A stretch of DNA of 64,000 bases from JAAXIE01 sp965263155 (GCA_965263155.1 OZ253586.1:3641728-3705727); one strand, 5' to 3'. Counted from the first letter of the stretch, positions 7,650 to 16,538 are shown. The notes: generated by a model from the letters alone, not told the origin. Translations and numbers: made by a program.

Positions 7650-8774
7650 CTAGACGATGTCCAACTGATCGTAGGTCCCGCCGACGATGGCCGTGGAATC
7701 GAGGCCCATCCACTGCTCCAAGGCCGTGGCGTAGAAGCCGCGGAAGTCGTAGTTGGGTTTCAGGTCGCCCTGAATCAACTCGCTGGCCGCGAGAGACGGG
7801 TACTCGTTGTAGTAGCCGCCCTTGACGGAGTCGCCCAAGGCAAAGGCTACGCCGGCAGACCCGTGGTCGGTGCCGGTGCCATTATCACGCACACGGCGGC
7901 CGAACTCGGTGAAGACGATCATCAGCACGTTATCCGAGGCGTTGTGCTCTCTCAGGTCGTCGAAGAAGCTCTCTACGGCATCCGAGACCTCGGTCCACAG
8001 CTTGGCATGCACAGGCAGTTCAGTGGCGTGGGTGTCGAAGCTACCGTGCTGGGTGTAGAAAACTTGGGTGCCCACGTTGGCCAAGTGGGTCATGGCGACG
8101 CCTCTGAGGGCGCGGGCGATGGGCGTGGCGGCGTACTCCACGCTGGAGGAGTACTGCTGCGGGGCCTCCTTGAGCACGTCGGCACCCTTGAGGGCGTCGA
8201 GGCCCGTGCTGCCCAAGTAGTCCATCACCGCTCCCCGGCCGATGGCGGGGGAGTACATGCGAGCGAACCGTTCCAGTGCTTGTGCTCGCTGGTCTTGGGC
8301 GATGCCCGTGAGTACGCCGTAGGACTCAAGGTCGGAGACCGATGCCACGGGTACGCCGGGGAGGCTGAGGGCCCGGGGCAGACCTTGGCCGAAGTTAACA
8401 GCCTTTACAACGTTCTCGTGGGTCGGGTCGAGGTCGCGGACGGTGCGGCCCAGCCAACCCTCGGTGCCGATCTTGTCGGGCTCGCAGGTGTGCCAGATGT
8501 CCATGGCGCGGAAGTGAGAGCGGGGGGAGTTCTCGAAGCCGATGCCGTGGATGATGGCCAGTTTGCCATCGTCCCAGAAGCGCTTCATAGGCCCCATGTT
8601 GGGGTGGAACCCCAAGGTGTCGTCCAGCGGTATGACCTCTTCCGGCTTGATGCGAACGTTGGGCCGGTTGTCGTAGTAGATGCCGTTGGTGTAGGGCACT
8701 ACGCAGTTTAGGTAGTCGTTTGCGCCCGATAGCTGGAGAACTACCAGCACCGGGTCTTTGGTGGTCGATGCCAT
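7650..8774 (-). CDS. DUF1501 family protein
   Basis: 374 residues with DUF1501 features: LVVLQLSGANDYLN at the N-terminus, GFHPNMGPM, HFRAMDIWHT, GSFDTHATE and VFTEFGRRV followed by TDHGSAG. These Asp/His/Glu motifs resemble the metal site of alkaline-phosphatase/sulfatase-fold enzymes. Many family members carry a Tat signal; none is seen here. It lies directly downstream of the DUF1800 gene, a pairing common in Planctomycetes and Chloroflexota. The biochemical function of the pair is not established. ATG is preceded by AGGAGGAAAA. Confidence 0.9.
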   Translation of the reverse strand: MASTTKDPVLVVLQLSGANDYLNCVVPYTNGIYYDNRPNVRIKPEEVIPLDDTLGFHPNMGPMKRFWDDGKLAIIHGIGFENSPRSHFRAMDIWHTCEPDKIGTEGWLGRTVRDLDPTHENVVKAVNFGQGLPRALSLPGVPVASVSDLESYGVLTGIAQDQRAQALERFARMYSPAIGRGAVMDYLGSTGLDALKGADVLKEAPQQYSSSVEYAATPIARALRGVAMTHLANVGTQVFYTQHGSFDTHATELPVHAKLWTEVSDAVESFFDDLREHNASDNVLMIVFTEFGRRVRDNGTGTDHGSAGVAFALGDSVKGGYYNEYPSLAASELIQGDLKPNYDFRGFYATALEQWMGLDSTAIVGGTYDQLDIV

Positions 8775-8852
8775 TTTCCTCCTCCTGAATTTGGGCTGAA
8801 TTTGGCCTGGATTTGGGTTGTGCTGGCGATGAAGCCAGCCTGTGCTAGGTTC

Positions 8853-10253
8853 TTATGCGAACTGGTATTCTCGCGAGGCCCCGATCAGGGCCATCAGGAC
8901 GCCCACTCTCTGGGCGGACTTCTTGGCGTCTTCAGGGGAGGCCCAGTTGTAGTTGCCTCCCTCGCTGGCTTGGGCCATCAATTCTTGGCGAGACTGGTCG
9001 CCGACCTCTACCGATAGCAGCTCCAAGCAGGCGTTGAGCACTGCTTCAGGGGCGGTGATTCCCCGGGCCTCGACTCTGCCCACTATCTCGCGGATGCCGG
9101 GCAGTTCGATGTTGCCCAGTCGGTCGGCGGCGAAGTTGACGCGGCGGACGAGAGCGCCACTGTCGATCCACTCGTGGCCGGTATGCCAACCCTCGACGCT
9201 GGGCGGGTTGATAAGCTCCTGCCCTTCAAAGGCGCACTCGTTGGCCAAGTCCTGCAATCCCGGCCTGGGACCGGCGAAGTCGCCTGCGGTGCGCACGGTG
9301 CCCACCACCAGTTCGGCGGGGCTCTTCACCTTGGTGAACCGGGCTTCCTTGAAGAAGTCGGACAGGAACAAGGCCTCCAGTGTGGCCCTGATGTCGTAGT
9401 TGGACTCGCGGAACACCTTGCTCAGGTATTCGATGGCCTCGGGGTCCTTAGGAGGCAGGTCGTTCCAACTGGGCACCTGCACCTCGTCGGCTACGAAGAA
9501 GTTGTACATGTGGCGCGTGACGAACCGGGCGCACGCTGGCTGCTGCACGATGATGTTGATGATGTCATCGCCATCGAAGTTGCCGGTGTGGCCTAGGAAG
9601 GTCTTCTCGTCGTAGTCGTGGTCTTCGGGGCGGAACTCAAAGTGCCAGTAGAACCGGCCGAAGGGGTTCCGGGGCAGCTTGGCACTGATGGTCCAGCCAG
9701 TGAAGGCCCGGGAGGCCTCTTGGATGTCATCCTCGGAGTAGTTGCCCACACCTAGGGTGAACAGCTCCATGAGCTCGCGGCCCCAGTTCTCGTTGATGGC
9801 GCCCTTGTGGTTGTCGTAGTTGTCCAGCCAGTAAATCATGGCTGGGTCGCGGGCCAACTGGCGCACTAGAGCGGAGAAGTTACCCATGCCGTACTCGCGG
9901 AACATGTTCAACTGCTGCAACAACTCCGGCGGATTGTCGATTTTCGAGTTTCCGGTGGCGAAAACGTGGTGCCAGAAGAGCACCACCTTCTCCTGCAGTG
10001 GACGCTTGGTGGTCAGAAGCCTGTACATCCAGTTGGCTTGAGCCAAGGCCGGAGCCAGCGGGGCCTCGATGCCCGGCATATAGCGGTACATGAAGTCCTC
10101 ATTATCCGCTGGCTGGGACTCCGTGTTGACCAGTTCCTCCACGGTGGCCTCGTACCCTCTGGCCGCCCGCTCCTCCAGCTCCTCGCGTGAGGCGCCAAAA
10201 CCGGCGCGGCGCATAAGGTGGGCCATTAGCGCTACGTCGTGACTATCAGCCAT
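8853..10253 (-). CDS. DUF1800 family protein
   Basis: About 466 residues of the DUF1800 family: HLMRRAGFGAS at the N-terminus, KVVLFWHHVFATGNSKI, NENWGRELMELFTLG, EASRAFTGW and PSVEGWHTG, in the usual order and length. The family nearly always accompanies DUF1501, as here (78 bases apart), suggesting a two-protein system. The ATG at 10253 has GGAGG then AAAGGTG just upstream; the GTG one codon earlier is less likely. No signal peptide is visible. Function unknown. Confidence 0.9.
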   Translation of the reverse strand: MADSHDVALMAHLMRRAGFGASREELEERAARGYEATVEELVNTESQPADNEDFMYRYMPGIEAPLAPALAQANWMYRLLTTKRPLQEKVVLFWHHVFATGNSKIDNPPELLQQLNMFREYGMGNFSALVRQLARDPAMIYWLDNYDNHKGAINENWGRELMELFTLGVGNYSEDDIQEASRAFTGWTISAKLPRNPFGRFYWHFEFRPEDHDYDEKTFLGHTGNFDGDDIINIIVQQPACARFVTRHMYNFFVADEVQVPSWNDLPPKDPEAIEYLSKVFRESNYDIRATLEALFLSDFFKEARFTKVKSPAELVVGTVRTAGDFAGPRPGLQDLANECAFEGQELINPPSVEGWHTGHEWIDSGALVRRVNFAADRLGNIELPGIREIVGRVEARGITAPEAVLNACLELLSVEVGDQSRQELMAQASEGGNYNWASPEDAKKSAQRVGVLMALIGASREYQFA

Positions 10254-10468
10254 CACCTTTCCTCCCTATGATATGAAATTCCCTTTGTGGACGGGATGTT
10301 TATGACCCTTGGCGGTCGTTCGAACTATAAGTTAATGGTATCCATCAGAGGATATCCAAGCGGGCCGGAAGTGTCAACCGGAATGTGTGAGACCAGACAC
10401 TGCGAGGCAGGCCCCTTCGACTATCCCAAAGCCCCTCCCTTTTCCGTTCGCCCGCCGTTCGGCTACGC

Positions 10469-10488
10469 AGAACGCCGCTAAGCGTTCT
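10469..10488. terminator. Short hairpin AGAACGC/GCGTTCT
   Basis: A 7-bp perfect inverted repeat with a six-base loop followed on the + strand by GTTTT. It could be a weak terminator, but no + strand gene ends nearby, so its role is open. Confidence 0.35.
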
Positions 10489-10658
10489 GTTTTAGTATGC
10501 TCAGAGCGAACGAGTAGGAACGCGCTCCGATGGCTGAAAGGCCCTGCGAGGCCTAGCAATTCCCTTGTATATGGAGAAAGTGGCAGCGAGGCGGCAGGCG
10601 GAGATGCACCGCCCGCGGTGGTCGGGGTCTGGGTACCTTAAGCTTCCTATGGGTCCAA

Positions 10659-10694
10659 CACAACGACGACCAGTTTCATCTGGCCGTCGTTGTG
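10659..10694. repeat. Strong inverted repeat downstream of RidA gene
   Basis: A 15-bp stem with one mismatch (CACAACGACGACCAG / CTGGCCGTCGTTGTG) and a six-base loop. It lies about 70 bases past the stop of the reverse-strand RidA gene but has no T run on either side. An mRNA 3'-end stabiliser or protein-binding palindrome is possible. Confidence 0.5.
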
Positions 10695-10765
10695 CCAATT
10701 GACGGGATGCGGAATCCCTGTATTCACAGGGATGTCGTGAGGAGGTCGAAAACCCCCTCGGCCTC

Positions 10766-11155
10766 CTAGTCGTCGCCGATAACCGCGATGGCTTGTATCT
10801 CCAGCATCATCTCGGGGCGGGCCAGAGACTCGATACCGATCAAGGCGCTTCCGGGGTAGTGGGTGAAATAGTCACGGCGCATTTCAACGAACCGGTCGCC
10901 GTAGCGCATGTCGGTGATGAACACCGTCATGGTGACGATATCGTCCATGGTCCCGCCAGCGGCCTGGACGCTGGCCCTCAGGTTGGCGAAGGTGGTGCGG
11001 CACTGGGCTTCGAAGTCTCCCGCCTGCGACTTCCCGTCGGCATCCCACGCCCCGCCTACACCTGCCATCCAGATGCCGGTGCCTCCGTGGGTTATCACCG
11101 AGCGGGAATAGGCCCTGGAATCTTCTTGCTCGCCTGTGATGTACTGCCTAGGCAT
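10766..11155 (-). CDS. RidA family protein (paralog 1)
   Basis: 129-residue YjgF/YER057c/UK114 (Rid) protein. Family members hydrolyse reactive enamines/imines or act in ring-cleavage pathways. It shows VITHGGTGIWMAGVGG, an FANLRASVQAAGG helix, VTMTVFITDMRYGDRF and the C-terminal GSALIGIESLARPEMMLEIQAIAVI. The RPE.MLEI arginine is the position that binds the substrate carboxylate in active Rid proteins. ATG follows GGAGGAGC. A near-identical paralog lies 190 bases upstream in the same direction, clearly a tandem duplication. Confidence 0.88.
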   Translation of the reverse strand: MPRQYITGEQEDSRAYSRSVITHGGTGIWMAGVGGAWDADGKSQAGDFEAQCRTTFANLRASVQAAGGTMDDIVTMTVFITDMRYGDRFVEMRRDYFTHYPGSALIGIESLARPEMMLEIQAIAVIGDD

Positions 11156-11345
11156 AAGCTCCTCCTATGGTCGCCTTCTGACGATTCCATGGTCGCGTTG
11201 GGAATGTGCCATGGCACCGAAGTCTTCCAACAAGACAACGATGGCCCACCAATGGTGGCCAGAGAGCGCATCATCCCCCGGATGCAGGCCCAGCGTATCG
11301 AAGTTACGTATTGAAGATGCAGCGGTCCGCCTAAACGAGTACTAG

Positions 11346-11735
11346 CTAGTCGTCGCCGATTACTGCTATGGCCTGAATCTCCAGCAGCATCTCGGGACGG
11401 GCTAGAGCCTCCACGCCGATGAGGGCGCTGCCGGGATAGTCCTTGAAATAATCACGACGCATCTCGGTAAAGCGGTCTCCATAGCGCATCTCAGTTATGA
11501 ACACGGTCATGGTGACGATGTCTTCCAGAGTCCCGCCTGCCGCCTCCACGCCTGCCCGGAGGTTGGCGAAGGTTTGGTGGACCTGGGCCTCGAAGTCTCC
11601 AGCCAAAGAGTTTCCGTTCGAATCAAAGCCGCCGGTCACTCCTGCCAACCAGATAGCGGTCCCGCCATGGGTTATCACTGCGCGCGAATAGCCCCGAGTC
11701 TCTTCTCTCTCGCCTTTAATGTGCTGTCTGGGCAT
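11346..11735 (-). CDS. RidA family protein (paralog 2)
   Basis: 129 residues, same length and start (MPRQ.I.GE.E) as paralog 1, and about four in five residues identical by eye. It keeps the C-terminal arginine motif ARPEMLLEIQAIAV and the VTMTVFITEMRYGDRF strand. ATG follows GAGGGA. Separate spacing and leaders suggest the copies may be expressed independently. A third, more distant Rid protein lies at 14082. Substrates are unknown; nearby aromatic-degradation-type enzymes make a catabolic role plausible. Confidence 0.88.
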   Translation of the reverse strand: MPRQHIKGEREETRGYSRAVITHGGTAIWLAGVTGGFDSNGNSLAGDFEAQVHQTFANLRAGVEAAGGTLEDIVTMTVFITEMRYGDRFTEMRRDYFKDYPGSALIGVEALARPEMLLEIQAIAVIGDD

Positions 11736-11957
11736 AGTTCCCTCCTCGTGTTGCTTGGGGGGCCTGATAGTTGCCTCGCGGGTAGTTATCTACGTGCCAA
11801 TGCCTTGGCTCGCGTTGGGCAATGTAACACGGCCCAAGTAGCTCCTCAACGGGCAGGACACCCCGATGGTACAATTGCCGGGCTTTACATCAAAGAAATT
11901 CACCTCTTCCGCGAAATTGGGAAGTCAGCCGAGGCGGGAGTTCAAAGGAGATGAAGC

Positions 11958-12752
11958 ATGGACCTGCAACTAGCGGGCAAGGTGGCCTTGGTAACCGGGG
12001 GCAGCGTGGGCATCGGCAAGGCCACGGCGCTACAACTGGCTCAGGAGGGCGTGGATGTGGCCATTTGTGCCCGTACCCGCGAGACCCTGGAGGCAGCGGC
12101 CCAAGAGATAACCCAGAAGACGGGCCGACGCATCATCGCCGTGCCCACTGACACCACTGTGGCGGAACAGGTGCATGCCATGGTGCAGACCACTGTCGAT
12201 ACGTTGGGGCGTCTGGACATCCTGGTGAACAACGCGGGCAGGCCCGGCGGACAAGCTACGGGACCTCTTTCCGAGGTGTCCGACGAGGACGCCATGGAAG
12301 ACATCACCTTCAAGTTCATGACTTACCTGCGCTCGTCCCGCGACGCTGCTGAGCACATGAAACGCCAAGGCTTCGGACGCATCATCAACATCGGCGGGCT
12401 GGCTGGACGCAACGTGGGCACCATCGCAGGGGCGCGTAACCTAGCCATCACCCACTTGACCAAGAACCTGTCCGACGAGTTAGGCCAGTACGGCATCACC
12501 GCCAACGTCGTCCACCCGGGCGGCACTCGCACCGAGCGCACCGCAGGATTGGTGGCCGAGCAAGCCAGCAAGAGCGGTGTCAGTGAGGCTGAGGCTGAGA
12601 AGCAGATGTACGGTGGCACGGCTATCCGACGTATCGTTGACGCCGAAGAGGTGGCCAACTTGATCACCTTCCTAGCCTCGCCCCTCTCAGTGGCGGTTAC
12701 GGGCGAGGTCATCGCCGCTGGCGGAGGAGTGGGCCGAGCCCTGTATATCTAG
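11958..12752 (+). CDS. SDR-fold protein lacking the catalytic triad
   Basis: 264-residue Rossmann protein of the short-chain dehydrogenase/reductase superfamily. The cofactor site is intact: TGGSVGIG (TGxxxGxG), the CART segment and NNAG. At the active site the usual Ser, Tyr and Lys align with Gly, Ala and Asn in INIGGLAGRNVG and AGARNLAI, so classical hydride-transfer catalysis would be impaired. C-terminal features (VVHPGGTRTERT, VTGEVIAAGGG) are normal. ATG follows AAGGAGATGAAGC. It stands alone on the + strand between reverse-strand genes. It may use a different mechanism or be a non-redox NAD(P)-binding protein. Confidence 0.87.
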   Translation: MDLQLAGKVALVTGGSVGIGKATALQLAQEGVDVAICARTRETLEAAAQEITQKTGRRIIAVPTDTTVAEQVHAMVQTTVDTLGRLDILVNNAGRPGGQATGPLSEVSDEDAMEDITFKFMTYLRSSRDAAEHMKRQGFGRIINIGGLAGRNVGTIAGARNLAITHLTKNLSDELGQYGITANVVHPGGTRTERTAGLVAEQASKSGVSEAEAEKQMYGGTAIRRIVDAEEVANLITFLASPLSVAVTGEVIAAGGGVGRALYI

Positions 12753-12778
12753 CCTGGCGCATCCGGGCCACTGGCGGT

Positions 12779-13966
12779 CTACTGCCCTACGAACACAGTG
12801 CCCGTCATTGAGGGGTGAAGGGCGCAGGCGAAGGGGAACAAGCCAGGCTGGTCAAAGCGTACCGCAAATGATTGTCCTGGGCCGATGAGGCCAGAATCGA
12901 AATTCACAGACTCTCCATCAATTCCCGCGGTCACCGTGTGTGGCACACCGTCGACGTTGGTCCAAGTGAGGGTCTCGCCGATGGCTATTTCCGTAGGCGC
13001 GTAGTTGAAGTTCTCGATGGTGGCGACTGTGGCCCCGTCTACTGGCACAAAGGTGTCCCGCGATTGGCGCACCTCGCCGGTGGACACCAAGGGCGGTACG
13101 CTGGGGTTCCACATGCTGAACACGCCCATGGGGTTTTCGGTCCACACCCAAGCGTGAATCATCCATCCGTAGGATGGGAGCCACACGCCCTGTTCCTCGG
13201 CGCATTGTTCAGGCGTGGTGGAGCGGGAGATGGAGTTGGGGCCGGTACACAGGCTGTAGTGGACGTGCCAGTTGTCCAGCGGGCCAACGAAAGCTTGGGG
13301 GTGCTGGTCGCCGACTTGCTCCCGCGGCAGCACGAATGACGTGCCGACCAAACGCCAGCCGAGCTCGTCGTCTCCGCTGTACATCAGAATCTCCGGCTTG
13401 GCTGGGTCGAACAGCCCGTCCAAGGCCCTGATCGGGTGGATGAAGTGTGCCCCCATGTTGGGCACGTTTTCAGTAGTCTGGAGATAGCCTTCTGCCAAGG
13501 CCACCCTGATGTCCCGGTACTTGGCAGTAGCATCCCGCACCGTATCCAGTTGCCCCACGAGTTCTCCCAGTTCCTGGCTGGATATCGCGAGCCCATCCAA
13601 GGTCTCACCATTCTCGTATTTGGCCTTGAGCTGTTGGTATGACACCGGCGCCCGTACCTGCTCGTCTACCGGCCCTTCCACCAGCGTGGTGATTACCTCA
13701 CCCCCAACGTCCTCAAACACGTAATGTGAGAAGCCAAAAGCCCCGGCAGAGGAGTTGGGCACAGACTGTGGCGGGGCCGCGTCGAGAGTGGGGGCGTCGG
13801 CTTCTTCCTGCTGCTGCGGGACGGACAGCACCACGGCGGCAGGGGGCGTGGGAGTAGAGTCCTCGCCGCAGGCCGCAACGAATACCGTCAGCAACAACAG
13901 GGCTGCCAAGCCGATGGCGAAGCAGCGCCACCGGCGGGAGAATTTGGGGATAGTCCGAGCGTCCAT
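12779..13966 (-). CDS. Lipoprotein with C-terminal cupredoxin domain
   Basis: 395 residues. The N-terminal hydrophobic segment ends at VFVAACGED, a lipobox, followed by a Pro/Thr/Gln-rich linker. Residues about 100-290 form an unnamed domain with NMGAHFIHP, LDNWHVHYSLC and YGWMIHAWVW, rich in His and Trp. The last ~95 residues are plastocyanin-like: the copper ligands are His in GVPHTV and the C-x2-H-x4-M set in CALHPSMTG, a type-1 blue copper site. The protein is likely an outer-face electron carrier or copper-dependent enzyme. The middle domain is not one I can name. It is transcribed convergently with the SDR gene. Confidence 0.85.
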   Translation of the reverse strand: MDARTIPKFSRRWRCFAIGLAALLLLTVFVAACGEDSTPTPPAAVVLSVPQQQEEADAPTLDAAPPQSVPNSSAGAFGFSHYVFEDVGGEVITTLVEGPVDEQVRAPVSYQQLKAKYENGETLDGLAISSQELGELVGQLDTVRDATAKYRDIRVALAEGYLQTTENVPNMGAHFIHPIRALDGLFDPAKPEILMYSGDDELGWRLVGTSFVLPREQVGDQHPQAFVGPLDNWHVHYSLCTGPNSISRSTTPEQCAEEQGVWLPSYGWMIHAWVWTENPMGVFSMWNPSVPPLVSTGEVRQSRDTFVPVDGATVATIENFNYAPTEIAIGETLTWTNVDGVPHTVTAGIDGESVNFDSGLIGPGQSFAVRFDQPGLFPFACALHPSMTGTVFVGQ

Positions 13967-14081
13967 ACCAATTCAATTATAGCGGGTTGGCGCTGCGTCA
14001 TGGCGTAAGTGACGGGTGAAGTAGAATGAGAAGCCCTAAAATCGTCCCTTGCGAATCATGATGACCACCGGAGGGAGAAGC

Positions 14082-14510
14082 ATGGCAAAGCAGATAGAAG
14101 TGATACATACCGCCGACCGCGATCCGTCCATCAATCTGCCCTATGCGCCAGCTGTCAAGGTGACTGGAGGCTCGACTGTCTACCTAGCAGGCGTCACCTG
14201 CGTCCCCATTTATCACCACCATCCCCACCGGCCCGAAGAATTCGAGAACATACCCGACGATATGGCCGAACAGACGAGGATGACCTTGGAGAACGTAAAG
14301 CTGGGATTGGACGCTGTGGGAGCCAGCTTCAGCGACATCGTGCAGGTCACCCGCTACCTGACCAACATAGACGACCAAGACCAGATGAACGATGTGTGGT
14401 GGGAGTACTTCGGGGCCCACCGCCCCGGCACCGCCACCATCGAGATCACCCGGCTGGCCGCTCACCCCCGCTTGAAAGTCGAGCTATCGGCCATCGTGGC
14501 CGTTGACTAG
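14082..14510 (+). CDS. RidA family protein (paralog 3)
   Basis: 142-residue Rid-superfamily protein, diverged from the tandem pair at 10.8-11.7 kb. It has SINLPYAPAVKVTGGSTVYLAGVT, an insertion with HHHPHRPEEF, a FSDIVQVTRYLTNI strand and a RPGTATIEITRLAAHPRLKVELSAIV C-terminus. The substrate-binding arginine seems kept in HPRLKVEL. The ATG at 14082 has GGAGGGAG upstream. A His-rich loop (residues about 42-50) is unusual for the family. Function inferred by family only. Confidence 0.85.
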   Translation: MAKQIEVIHTADRDPSINLPYAPAVKVTGGSTVYLAGVTCVPIYHHHPHRPEEFENIPDDMAEQTRMTLENVKLGLDAVGASFSDIVQVTRYLTNIDDQDQMNDVWWEYFGAHRPGTATIEITRLAAHPRLKVELSAIVAVD

Positions 14511-14538
14511 CCTGCGCGGCAGAGTGAGAGGCGAGAGG

Positions 14539-15411
14539 CTAGCGGGCCACCGCCACGCTGTATTCGGGAGCCGGTGCGGTCGCGCCGTCAAATAGCTGTC
14601 GCTCCACCATCCAACGGTGGGTCTCGTCGTACATGTCGCGGGTGTAGGGCTCGAATACGAGGCGCTCGCCGGGGCCGAAGGCCTGCACGTCGACCAAGCT
14701 GTGGTAGCGCTCGGGCAGCTCTCGCAGGTAGTAGTGCTTGTAGCGGCCGAGGTCCAAGTCGATGTCGCGCTGGGCGCGCCTGAGGGCTTGGAAGTACTTG
14801 GCGACGTCGTCCATGTTGGCGTCGACTGAGAACAGGAAGCCTATCATGAAGCTTGCGTCCACGACCTTGCGGTAGCCCTGCTGCTCCACCACATAGTACT
14901 GGGAGGAGAAGACCTGAGCCGCTTCGATCCGCTTCTCCAGCAGCAGCTCAAGCCTGCTGTTGGGACCGCCGACGAATTGCAGCTTGATTTGTTCGGGGGG
15001 CAGGAACTTCTCCAATGACATCAGCGTGGAGAAGTGGCTCCCCGAATGGTACCCCACCGATACCTCCACGTTGGCTAGGTCAGAGGCACTGTGCACGGGA
15101 GACTCCGGGGGGACGAAGATACCCGCAGGCGCGATGGAGTAGGCGTGCCCCCACATCCGGCCGTGGCCTGCCGAGGAAGCCATATTAACCGTCCAGTGAC
15201 AGGCCGAGCTAACCTCGACATCGCGCCCACGCTCGTAGGACTCAAAGGCCCCGTCCTTCACCTGCTGCACCGGTCCAAGCTGGGTCGCAGGTTGCACCGT
15301 GGCCATGCCGTGGACGAACTCGTATGTAAGGCCCTCGTCCTTGAAGTAGCCCTTCTCCTCGGCTACCCACTCTTGCAGACGACCATGGGGTTGTATACGG
15401 AACAGGCTCAT
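14539..15411 (-). CDS. NMT1/SsuA-like substrate-binding fold protein without signal peptide
   Basis: 290 residues with the two-lobe periplasmic-binding-protein pattern of the NitT/TauT/NMT1 group: WVAEEKGYFKDEGLTYEFV, ASDLANVEVSVGYHSGS and RLELLLEKRIEAAQVFSSQYYV. The start is fixed by AGGAGG seven bases before the ATG at 15411, and the protein then begins directly with MSLFRIQPHG, with no signal peptide or lipobox. It is therefore probably cytoplasmic, an enzyme or sensor built on this fold rather than a transporter component. No permease is adjacent. The LUD gene lies 34 bases upstream in the same direction. Confidence 0.75.
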   Translation of the reverse strand: MSLFRIQPHGRLQEWVAEEKGYFKDEGLTYEFVHGMATVQPATQLGPVQQVKDGAFESYERGRDVEVSSACHWTVNMASSAGHGRMWGHAYSIAPAGIFVPPESPVHSASDLANVEVSVGYHSGSHFSTLMSLEKFLPPEQIKLQFVGGPNSRLELLLEKRIEAAQVFSSQYYVVEQQGYRKVVDASFMIGFLFSVDANMDDVAKYFQALRRAQRDIDLDLGRYKHYYLRELPERYHSLVDVQAFGPGERLVFEPYTRDMYDETHRWMVERQLFDGATAPAPEYSVAVAR

Positions 15412-15445
15412 TGTGGGCCTCCTGGCTGACAGTGTGCTGGGCTGT

Positions 15446-16090
15446 CTACCAGCCCAAGGCTTCCTTGACGAACAGGACGGTCGTCCTGCCGGGACGACGC
15501 TCGCTCTCGAAGATGGTGACCTTGCCCATGGCGGAAGGACCGTGGCCTTGGGCTGGCGACCACTCCTTATGACGGTCAAACGTATAGCCGTACGTGCGGG
15601 CCAAGGCATCTTCGAGAGTGGGTACTATCTTCTGCGTGCCCACCACCCACACCACGTTCTTCGCCCCAAACACATAGCTGCTAAGCTGGCTGCCTGATGC
15701 GCTTGCAATAACCACATGGCCCGTCTCGGCCACGGCCTGAACGCTGCCCACGACGTATTCGGGTGCGGAGCCGAGAGTGCGCTGTAGCTCAGCCCGTTCC
15801 TCGGGGCTGAAAGCGGCTTGGAACTTGGCGATGAGACTCTCGTATGCTCCGCCTTCAGCAACGTATTGAGTGAAGCCGACGTCATCTAGGGTCTCCGAGG
15901 TCACCGCGAGCACCTGCGCCCCTGCAGGCACCAGCTCCATCAGTTTCTGAAGGGCTTCATTGCGGTTGCCGACGACGATGGCTCGCACATTCCGGGCCTC
16001 CAAGGCCTGAGCCGCCCGGGCTACGGCCTCGTCACTGGCCAATCGTCTGGGGTCTTCAGTGGACAAATTTACACCTCTGGACATGCTCAC
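15446..16090 (-). CDS. LUD domain (LutC/YkgG-like) protein
   Basis: 214 residues with the LUD fold: an N-terminal helix ending in ARNVRAIVVGNRNEALQKL, ELVPAGAQVLAVTSETL (phosphate-binding type loop) and the TGHVVIASASGSQLSSYVF and NVVWVVGTQKIVPTLEDAL motifs. LutC is part of the lactate-utilisation complex, but here no LutA/LutB genes are present, so lactate oxidation is not implied. ATG at 16090 or two codons later. It probably forms an operon with the binding-fold protein downstream. Confidence 0.82.
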   Translation of the reverse strand: MSMSRGVNLSTEDPRRLASDEAVARAAQALEARNVRAIVVGNRNEALQKLMELVPAGAQVLAVTSETLDDVGFTQYVAEGGAYESLIAKFQAAFSPEERAELQRTLGSAPEYVVGSVQAVAETGHVVIASASGSQLSSYVFGAKNVVWVVGTQKIVPTLEDALARTYGYTFDRHKEWSPAQGHGPSAMGKVTIFESERRPGRTTVLFVKEALGW

Positions 16091-16424
16091 AATTCTTGAA
16101 CCATCATACGTGTGTTAATACCATCCGGTCTATGTCAGCCGACCTTGGTCAGCTACTCATGCCATGTTGCCGACTGCCTTCCTCCTGGGCTTGAATATAC
16201 AGACGCCGTATTGCCTGCAACGGCCGGACGGCCCCCTGCCAAGTCCTGTCTTCCCCAGATCGAGATGAGTACCTGTCAGGCGCGACGTCTTTGGAAACGC
16301 TCGGTTTTCTTGGTAGACCCCTAGCCCAAGTGCTCATCCCCGTCTCTGCACGGGCTTCGGGTGGGAACGCGAAATCACGGTTATCAACATCACACTATCC
16401 AGAAGCTCTGGTGATATTCTGCAG
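16091..16424. other. Intergenic region, divergent promoters expected
   Basis: About 330 bases between the divergent LUD and PAC2 genes. I see no gene, clear hairpin or repeat. Promoters for both directions must lie here, but none is strong enough to call. Confidence 0.5.
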
Positions 16425-16538
16425 TTGCTAGGCGACTATCGGTCAAGCGCATTGTGCGCGCTTCCTGACTGGCCCCTAGTGCATCGTAGGACCTTAAAGG
16501 TTGCAAACCTGGGGGGTCACTGGCAGAATAGGTTTGCT

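Larger units (their letters stand above)
10254..10765. other. Non-coding interval with two inverted repeats
   Basis: About 510 bases between the DUF1800 start and the end of the first RidA gene. No supported gene. It holds two hairpin-forming sequences listed separately, and presumably the DUF1800/DUF1501 promoter near its left edge. Confidence 0.5.

Noticed and set aside
14539..15411. THI5-type pyrimidine synthase as the identity of the signal-less binding-fold protein
   Set aside because: The fold and cytoplasmic location would fit, but the Cys-rich CCCFC-type motif of THI5 is not present.
15446..16090. Lactate utilisation operon (LutC)
   Set aside because: Only the LUD-fold protein is present. 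No LutA or LutB iron-sulfur genes are nearby, so the pathway is not supported.
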